From Microbispora rosea (GTDB taxonomy: Bacteria > Actinomycetota > Actinomycetes > Streptosporangiales > Streptosporangiaceae): a DNA stretch of 64,000 bases. The notes beneath the pieces were generated by a model. That model had not been told where the DNA came from, made no database searches, and worked only from the letters and a program-made list of their open reading frames with translations. Location: assembly GCF_900156315.1 (NCBI RefSeq), contig NZ_FTNI01000033.1, forward strand, positions 45,419-109,418, read 5' to 3'. A program made the translations under genes and the position numbers. Positions 58,502-64,000 of the stretch are shown one piece after another; position 1 is the stretch's first letter; each line of letters starts with the position of its first letter.

Positions 58502-60997
58502 ATGAAGGTCGTCATCCCCCTGGACGACACCGGCGCCGACCTCGCCACCGTGGGCGGGAAGGGCGCCTCGCTGGCCACCCTCGCACGGGCAGGGCTGCCC
58601 GTCCCCGGCGGATTTCACGTCACCACCGAGGCCTACCGGGCCTTCGTGGCGGACTTCCGCGAGGAGACGCTGGCCGCCGCCGCGGCGGGCGACGCCGAGC
58701 GGATCGCGGCCCTGTTCGCCGGGCGCGAGGTTCCCGGCCCGATCGCCACCGAGATCCGCGCCGCCTATGCCGCCTTGGGCGACGACGTCCCGGTGGCCGT
58801 GCGCTCGTCCGCCACCGCCGAGGACCTCCCCGGCATGTCGTTCGCCGGGCAGCAGGACACCTTCCTCAACGTCAGAGCCGATGGGCTGCTCGACGCGGTC
58901 AAACGCTGCTGGGCCTCCCTCTGGAACTCCCGTGCCATCGCCTACCGGGAGGAGAACGGCGTGCCACACGACGACGTCGCCCTGGCGGTCGTGGTGCAGG
59001 AGCTCGTGGACGCCGACGCGGCGGGCGTCATGTTCACCGCCGACCCCGTCACCGGCGCCCGCGACTCGATTGTGATCAACGCGTCGTGGGGCCTGGGTGA
59101 GGCCGTGGTCGGCGGCCAGGTCATCCCCGACACGGTCGTCGTCTCCGGCGCCGCGGTCGTCGAGGAGCGGACCGGCGACAAGACCGTCATGACCGTCCTC
59201 GCCCCCGGCGGCACCCGCGAGGAGCCGGTCCCCGAGGACATGCGCCGGGCTACCGTCCTCTCCCGGGCGCAGGCCCTGGCGCTGGCCGAGCTGGGAGCGC
59301 GCGTCCAGGCGCTGTACGGCAGGCCGATGGACGTGGAATGGACCAGGCGCGCGGGCACGTTCGCCCTCGTCCAGGCCCGCCCGATCACCGCCGCCGGGCC
59401 ACGCGTGGAGGAGTGGAACGACAGCCTCAAGGGCGACTACCTGTGGACGTCCGGCAACCTCGGGGAGGCCATCCCCGACGTCATGACGCCCATCACCTGG
59501 TCGTTCGTCCGCCTGTTCATCAACGAGGCCATGTCGGCGGCCACGATGCCCGGCTTCGATCTGGTCGGCAACATCGGCGGCCGTTTCTACATGAACCTGA
59601 GCATCGCGGTCTCCGTCGCCCGGGCGTTGGGCATGGGGAGCAGGCTCGGTGCGATCGAGCAGGTCTTCGGCAAGCTGCCGCCGGGCCTGGACGTGCCGCC
59701 GCTCGGGATGTCCCGGTGGCAGATCATCACAACGGCGGTGCCCTTGGCCGTACGCCGCCAGCGCAGGGTCAAGGCGAGCCTCGGAGGCATGCGGGCCTTC
59801 CTGTCCACCTCCCTGGAGCGATGCGAGGAACTGCGCGCCGCGATCCGGTCCACCTCGTCGGCGCCGGAACTGGCCGGCCTGTGGTCGCGGGCCGTCGAGC
59901 CGCATTTCCGCACGGCCTGCCGCATGCTGGAGGCCGCGGGCCGGCAGGGTGGCGGCACGCTCGTCTTCACCCGCGGCAGGCTGCGCACGCTGGTGGGCGA
60001 GACCGACGCGGACGCCATCCTGACGGGCGCGGGCGGCGAGGACGAGCTGGCCAGCCTCGGCCTGATTACGGGGCTGGGCCGGCTGGCATCCGGCGAGATC
60101 ACCAGGGAGACCTTCGCCCGGCTCTATGGCCACCGCGGACCGCACGAGTTCGAGGTGTCCGTCCCGCGCCCCGGGGAGGACCCCGCCTGGATCGACGCCC
60201 AGCTCGCGGGGCTGCGGGACACACGGGCCGACGCGGACGTCCTGCTGGCCCGGCAGCGCGAGGCCAGGGAGGAGGCGTGGGCGCGGTTGGCTCGGCGCCA
60301 CCCCCGCCGCGAGGCCGGGATGCGGGCGAGGGTCGAGCGCTGGGCCGGGGTGGTGCGCGACCGCGAGGCCACCCGGTCGGAGGTCGTCCGCGCGTTCTGG
60401 GTGCTGCGGGCGTTCGTCCTGCGGGCCGGCGAGCTGACCGGTCACGGCGGTGACCTCTTCCACCTCTACCTGGACGAACTGCTCGCCGTGCTCCGCGGCG
60501 ACGCCACTCCCTTGCAGCGGGTGCCCGTCCGGCGGGCGACGTACGAGATGTACGCGGCGCTCCCGCCCTACCCGACGCTCATCGTGGGCCGGTTCGACCC
60601 GGTCCGCTGGGCGGCAGACCCCCGCAGGCGCGCCGACATCTACGATGCCCGCGGCGGCGTCCCCCCGGCCGTGGACACCGTGACCGGCTTCCCCGGCGCG
60701 CCGGGCGTGGTCGAGGGTGTCGCCAGGGTGATCGCCCGCCCCGAGGACGGCGATCGGCTCCGGCCCGGTGAGATCCTGGTCACCACGCTCACCAACGTGG
60801 GCTGGACGCCGCTGTTCCCGCGCGCGGCGGCCGTGGTCACCGACGTCGGGGCGCCTCTCTCGCACGCCTCCATCGTGGCCCGCGAGCTGGGCATCCCCGC
60901 CGTCGTGGGCACCGGCAACGCCACCATGCGGGTACGCGACGGCGACAGGATCAGGGTGGACGGCGCGAACGGCACGGTGGAACTGCTCGGCGCTTGA
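58502..60997 (+). CDS. Rifampicin-phosphotransferase-like / PEP-synthase-like enzyme
   Basis: 831 residues. N-terminal PPDK/PEP-synthase ATP-grasp domain (GGKGASLATLARAGLPVPGG; VAVRSSATAEDLPGMSFAGQ; GLGEAVVGGQV), a long helical middle domain (roughly 330-700), and a C-terminal swivelling domain with the phosphohistidine His788 in APLSHASIVARE. Size and order fit rifampicin phosphotransferases (about 860 residues), which modify the ansa chain with ATP, but also uncharacterised relatives of PEP synthase. No rifamycin-associated element was seen upstream, so antibiotic function is unproven. Paired with a TetR gene. Confidence 0.75.
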   Translation: MKVVIPLDDTGADLATVGGKGASLATLARAGLPVPGGFHVTTEAYRAFVADFREETLAAAAAGDAERIAALFAGREVPGPIATEIRAAYAALGDDVPVAVRSSATAEDLPGMSFAGQQDTFLNVRADGLLDAVKRCWASLWNSRAIAYREENGVPHDDVALAVVVQELVDADAAGVMFTADPVTGARDSIVINASWGLGEAVVGGQVIPDTVVVSGAAVVEERTGDKTVMTVLAPGGTREEPVPEDMRRATVLSRAQALALAELGARVQALYGRPMDVEWTRRAGTFALVQARPITAAGPRVEEWNDSLKGDYLWTSGNLGEAIPDVMTPITWSFVRLFINEAMSAATMPGFDLVGNIGGRFYMNLSIAVSVARALGMGSRLGAIEQVFGKLPPGLDVPPLGMSRWQIITTAVPLAVRRQRRVKASLGGMRAFLSTSLERCEELRAAIRSTSSAPELAGLWSRAVEPHFRTACRMLEAAGRQGGGTLVFTRGRLRTLVGETDADAILTGAGGEDELASLGLITGLGRLASGEITRETFARLYGHRGPHEFEVSVPRPGEDPAWIDAQLAGLRDTRADADVLLARQREAREEAWARLARRHPRREAGMRARVERWAGVVRDREATRSEVVRAFWVLRAFVLRAGELTGHGGDLFHLYLDELLAVLRGDATPLQRVPVRRATYEMYAALPPYPTLIVGRFDPVRWAADPRRRADIYDARGGVPPAVDTVTGFPGAPGVVEGVARVIARPEDGDRLRPGEILVTTLTNVGWTPLFPRAAAVVTDVGAPLSHASIVARELGIPAVVGTGNATMRVRDGDRIRVDGANGTVELLGA

Positions 60998-61111
60998 AGC
61001 CGCTGACCGAACTCGGGGCCGCTACCGGCGATGCGGAGCGGCGGGCATGGCCCACCACCCGCCGGTCGCGGCGGCGGCGACGCCCCGCCATCCGCGCGGA
61101 GCCGGGACGGC

Positions 61112-61378
61112 TCAGGAGGTCGGGCCGATGTCGGGCTCGGGTTCGGGCATCGCCGACTCCGTCCCGGTCGGCGGCGGCGTCTCCGCGGCCGGCGTCTCGA
61201 TGTCGGACACGTCGCCGATCATCTCCTCCAGGCCCCCGTCGTCCGGTTCCGGCGTCAGCGGCTCGGGCGAGGCGCCCCTCGCGTCCTTCGCTCCTGATCT
61301 GTCCGCCACCACGTCCGCGTCTCCTCCCACATGTCCTCGCTGCTGTCCGCCGGTCCCCCCGGCCTGCGGATCGCGCAT
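61112..61378 (-). CDS. Small acidic protein, unknown
   Basis: 88 residues, rich in Asp, Glu, Pro and Gly (EPLTPEPDDGGLEEMIGDVS; MPEPEPDIGPTS), and no recognised domain or signal. It is supported mainly by a good ribosome site (AGGTGAG, 5 nt before ATG) and high G/C at codon position 3. It could be a flexible scaffold or partner of an upstream protein; convergent with the phosphotransferase-like gene. Confidence 0.5.
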   Translation of the reverse strand: MRDPQAGGTGGQQRGHVGGDADVVADRSGAKDARGASPEPLTPEPDDGGLEEMIGDVSDIETPAAETPPPTGTESAMPEPEPDIGPTS

Positions 61379-61494
61379 GACCGCTCACCTGCCCCCGTCG
61401 TACGGCCTTCATTCATCCTCGCAAAGGCCTGTCATGCGTACGCCCCGGCCTCCCGGGGGTAGACGACAGGTGATCGGAGCGAGGAGTGGACGGG

Positions 61495-62193
61495 ATGGAC
61501 AGGCGTCGGCGTGAGCTGGTCGACCGGGACCTCGACGAGGCGGCGGCGGACCTCCTGGCGCACGACCCCCGGCTGCGCGGCCTGGACGTGCGGATCCGCT
61601 TCGACGGCGGGGTGGCGCACGTCGAGGGGGACGTGCCGTCCACCGCCGAGCTCGCCGTGCTGCGCGAGCGTCTCGGCCGCCTGGCCGGGGTGCTGGCGGT
61701 GTGGGACCGGGTGCGGGTGGCCGGCGTCTCGCCCCGCGTCGTCGATCTCGGCTGCGGCGGCACCAAGCAGCACCGCGACAACATCGGCATCGACCTGCGC
61801 CCCGGCCCGGTGGTCGACGTGCTGGCCGACCTGGCGTACGGAGTGCCGCTGGCGGACGAGGCGGTGGACCAGATCTTCGTGGTGCACGTGCTGGAACACC
61901 TGGCCGACTACCTGCCCCTGCTGCGCGAGTGCCACCGCATGCTGCGGCCGGGCGGCGTGCTGCACGTCCTCGCGCCCTGGTGGCGGCACGTCAACGCGGT
62001 GGCCGACCCCACGCACGTCAGGCTGATCGACGTGCAGACGTTCAAGCACCTGTGCCGGCCCGACGACGCGGGCCGGTGCTGGTATCCGCTGCTGGTCACG
62101 CGCGACGAGTCCACGGTCTTCGCGGACCTCGTCCCGGCGAAGGACGGCCGGGAGCCCGCCTGCGAGCGGCGGCTGGCGCGCTTCTTCGACTGA
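61495..62193 (+). CDS. BON domain fused to SAM-dependent methyltransferase
   Basis: 232 residues. A BON domain (residues 1-78; DLDEAAADLLAHDPRLRGLD, GGVAHVEGDVPSTAE, VLAVWDRVRV) is followed by a class I methyltransferase core (VVDLGCGGTKQHRDNIGIDL, PLADEAVDQIFVVHVLEHL, RMLRPGGVLHVLAPWW). BON domains usually bind membranes or peptidoglycan-associated lipids in secreted proteins, but no signal peptide is present here. The methyltransferase part resembles GDxGCG-type enzymes. The ATG is 9 nt after GAGGAG. The fusion is unusual; target unknown. Confidence 0.8.
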   Translation: MDRRRRELVDRDLDEAAADLLAHDPRLRGLDVRIRFDGGVAHVEGDVPSTAELAVLRERLGRLAGVLAVWDRVRVAGVSPRVVDLGCGGTKQHRDNIGIDLRPGPVVDVLADLAYGVPLADEAVDQIFVVHVLEHLADYLPLLRECHRMLRPGGVLHVLAPWWRHVNAVADPTHVRLIDVQTFKHLCRPDDAGRCWYPLLVTRDESTVFADLVPAKDGREPACERRLARFFD

Positions 62194-62273
62194 GCGGTCC
62201 GCCGGGTCGCCGAAGGCGCCCACACCGCGGCAATGCACCCGCACTGGGGTAATTCGTCGCCCAAATCGTCATG

Positions 62274-62298
62274 GTGTTCGGGCTGACACTACGGGTAG
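62274..62298 (+). promoter_or_regulatory. Possible stress sigma-factor (SigB/SigF-type) promoter
   Basis: GTGT (62274-62277), 15 bp, GGGTAG (62293-62298). The actinobacterial SigB/SigF consensus is about G-N-N-T, 14-16 bp, GGGTAY; here the last base is G. It precedes an RsbU-like phosphatase, the usual activator of this sigma pathway. Confidence 0.45.
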
Positions 62299-62315
62299 TG
62301 GCGCATCGTGGGTAG

Positions 62316-63575
62316 GTGACGGAGGACCACGGGGGTGGGCAGATGGAGCAGGGCATCCCCCCTTCTCATGATCGTGGGCTCATGCGCGCGTTGACGGGCA
62401 TGCTGGAGGACAGCCATCTGGTGGCGTTCGAGGACATCCCGTCGCTGGTCGACCGCCACAAACGCGATGCGGGCTTCGCGGAGGTCGGCATCTACCTGGC
62501 CGACCTGCAGCAGAGCGTGTTGCGCCGGTTGTACGGCCCCGGCGGGGATGACGCCCAGCCGGAGGAGTTGAAGATCGACACCACGCTCGCCGGGCTCGCC
62601 CTGCAGGAGGTGCGCACGCTGCGGAGCGTCACGGAGGGCGACGCCCCCGACCAGTGGTGGGTTCCCGTGCTGGACGGCACCGAGCGCCTCGGCGTGCTGC
62701 ACATGACCCCCACGTCGGAGGGCGACGACATCGAGGAGCGCATGCGGCACATCGCGTCCCTCATCGCGCTGATCGTCGTCAGCAAGCGCTCGTTCAGCGA
62801 CTGTCACGCGCGGCTGGTGCGCAGCCGGGAGATGAACGTGGCGGCCGAGATGCAGTGGAACCTCATGCCGCCGCTGACCTTCGCCACGCCGGCGGTGACC
62901 ATCGGCGCCGTGCTGGAGCCGGCGTACGAGATCGGCGGCGACGCCTTCGACTACTCCACCTCCGGCTCCATGGCGCACGTGAGCGTCTTCGACGCGATGG
63001 GCCATGACGTGTCGGCCGGGCTGACCGCGAACCTCGCCGTGGCCGCCTGCCGCAACCACCGGCGGCAGGGCATGAGCCTGGCGCGTAACAGCGAGGCGAT
63101 CGAGCGGGTACTGATCGAGGAGTTCGGCCGGGGCGACCGCTTCGTCACGGCGATCATCGGCGACCTCGACCTCTCCACCGGCCTGTTCACCTGGGTCAAC
63201 CGCGGCCACCACGCGCCCGTGCTGATCCGCCACGGCCGCTGGACGTCCACCCTGGACTGCCCGCCCGCCCACCCGATGGGGCTCGACCTCGGCCTGCCCG
63301 TCGTTCAGTGCCGCGAACAGCTGGAGCCCGGCGATCGGATCCTTCTCTACACCGACGGCATCACCGAGATGCGCAGCCCCGACAGCGGCGAGTTCGGCCT
63401 GGGCCGGTTCGTCGAGTTCATGATCAAGCAGAACGCCGCCGGACTGCCGGTGCCCGAGACGCTGCGCCGCCTGATCCGGACCGTGCTGGAGTATCACGAC
63501 AACCGGCTGCATGACGACGCGAGCGTGCTGCTGGTCGAGTGGCACGGCAACGCGCACGAGAAGCTCAGCCCTTGA
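62316..63575 (+). CDS. RsbU/SpoIIE-like PP2C phosphatase with GAF-like sensor
   Basis: 419 residues. An N-terminal GAF-like sensory region (about 20-170) precedes a PPM/SpoIIE phosphatase domain: VAAEMQWNLMPP, GGDAFDYS (metal Asp), VFDAMGHDVSAGL, LYTDGITEM, HDDASVLLVEW. It should dephosphorylate an anti-anti-sigma factor to release a stress sigma factor. The DGMGHG block common in the family is DAMGHD here, with the first metal aspartate kept. GTG 62316 is used; ATG 62343 is an alternative. No antisigma partner lies in the window. Confidence 0.85.
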   Translation: MTEDHGGGQMEQGIPPSHDRGLMRALTGMLEDSHLVAFEDIPSLVDRHKRDAGFAEVGIYLADLQQSVLRRLYGPGGDDAQPEELKIDTTLAGLALQEVRTLRSVTEGDAPDQWWVPVLDGTERLGVLHMTPTSEGDDIEERMRHIASLIALIVVSKRSFSDCHARLVRSREMNVAAEMQWNLMPPLTFATPAVTIGAVLEPAYEIGGDAFDYSTSGSMAHVSVFDAMGHDVSAGLTANLAVAACRNHRRQGMSLARNSEAIERVLIEEFGRGDRFVTAIIGDLDLSTGLFTWVNRGHHAPVLIRHGRWTSTLDCPPAHPMGLDLGLPVVQCREQLEPGDRILLYTDGITEMRSPDSGEFGLGRFVEFMIKQNAAGLPVPETLRRLIRTVLEYHDNRLHDDASVLLVEWHGNAHEKLSP

Positions 63576-63629
63576 CCCGCCCCGCGACGCTCTCCCGTGC
63601 GATTCGGGGCGGAAGGGCCGAACCCCCGT

Positions 63630-63668
63630 CCGCCGCCGGGGACGTGCTCGCGCGGTCCCCGGCGGCGG
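63630..63668. terminator. Strong terminator between convergent genes
   Basis: CCGCCGCCGGGGAC (63630-63643) pairs with GTCCCCGGCGGCGG (63655-63668), 14 bp, 11-nt loop, between the phosphatase and CBM13 stop codons. Confidence 0.8.
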
Positions 63669-63680
63669 GTGTGAGTGGGG

Positions 63681-64000
63681 CTAGCCGTTCCAGGTCCACT
63701 TCTGGTTGGTGCCGCCGTGGCAGGAATATAGCTGGATCTTGGTGCCGTTGCCGGTGCCCTGCCCGGTGGCGTCCAGGCACAGCCCGGACTGGACGCCCTG
63801 GATGGAGCCGTCGGAGTTGACGCGCCACTTCTGGTTGTCGCCGCCCCAGCAGCTGTAGATCTGCACCTTGGCGCCGTTGCCGGTGCCGGCCGCGTCCAGG
63901 CACTTGTTGCCGTACACGCGGATCTCGCCCGCTGAGGTGGAGGACCAGGTCTGGTTGGTCTGGCCGTTGCAGTCCCACAGCTGCACCTGGGTGCCGTCGG
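63681..64000 (-). CDS. C-terminal CBM13 (ricin B) module of a protein truncated by the window edge
   Basis: About 106 residues are visible, all of one CBM13: three QxW sub-repeats ending TNQTW, DNQKW and TNQKW, and three CLD-type strands (YGNKCLD, SGLCLD). The catalytic or other N-terminal part lies beyond 64000. The YGNKCLD motif is shared with the GH27 lectin module, while DNQKW and VQSGLCLD are shared with the GH43 one. A secreted carbohydrase is likely but not shown. Confidence 0.85.
   Translation of the reverse strand, partial: DGTQVQLWDCNGQTNQTWSSTSAGEIRVYGNKCLDAAGTGNGAKVQIYSCWGGDNQKWRVNSDGSIQGVQSGLCLDATGQGTGNGTKIQLYSCHGGTNQKWTWNG

Noticed and set aside
1..64000. tRNA, rRNA and CRISPR arrays
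   Set aside because: No cloverleaf-like, rRNA-like or regularly spaced repeat arrays were recognised; a tRNA or covariance scan would be needed to exclude short RNAs.

Overview
The window is very GC-rich DNA with strong G/C at third codon positions, frequent GTG starts and many antisense shadow reading frames. Together with DUF222-HNH, ROK, HxlR, IclR and TetR regulators, CBM13 lectin modules, WxL-like and CtaG-type proteins, this points to a soil actinomycete chromosome, most likely of the Streptosporangiales type. The species cannot be fixed from sequence alone. No rRNA, tRNA, CRISPR array, prophage or intact insertion sequence was seen.

Layout. 1-6.2 kb: a metallo-beta-lactamase-fold protein with a ruined zinc motif (cut by the window edge), a DUF222-HNH protein flanked by tandem repeats, and a copper-related YcnI protein with a membrane partner. 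6.5-11 kb: secreted GH27 alpha-galactosidase with a CBM13 lectin, a long regulatory region, and a CopD-CtaG fusion. 11-20 kb: DEAD-box helicase, VWA lipoprotein, MFS exporter, acyltransferase, and a GH3 beta-glucosidase whose promoter abuts a CebR/CelR-like operator. 20-25.6 kb: HxlR regulator divergent from an MFS pump coupled to an alkyl-sulfatase-like hydrolase, then secreted GH43-CBM13. 25.6-32.5 kb: a five-gene sugar ABC/epimerase operon divergent from a ROK regulator. 32.6-40.9 kb: WxL-like protein, a 1347-residue secreted ThuA/PQQ-dehydrogenase/cupredoxin/lectin protein, I78-like lipoprotein, MMPL transporter, esterase. 41-47.8 kb: CutC, asparaginase and a glutamate-type ABC operon divergent from a second ROK gene and a HAD phosphatase. 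47.8-49.6 kb: secreted beta-propeller surface protein. 49.7-56.6 kb: glycerol regulon (glpF-glpK-glpD divergent from an IclR regulator and a second glycerol kinase). 56.7-64 kb: a hypothetical protein, a transposase relic, TetR plus a rifampicin-phosphotransferase-like enzyme, a small acidic protein, a BON-methyltransferase fusion, a stress-type phosphatase, and the C-terminal end of another CBM13 protein.

How the parts work together. The dominant theme is uptake and breakdown of plant or microbial carbohydrate: four proteins carry ricin-type CBM13 modules, three are glycoside hydrolases, and there are dedicated sugar and glycerol transport regulons. Each has its regulator next door or a recognisable operator. 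A weaker second theme is copper (YcnI, CopD-CtaG, CutC, and a type-1 copper domain fused to a PQQ dehydrogenase). The most notable candidate for an undescribed system is that fusion, which would put a sugar oxidase and its copper electron acceptor in one secreted polypeptide. The cleanest regulatory signals are paired 18-bp operators in the glycerol region and the operator-promoter overlap at the GH3 gene.
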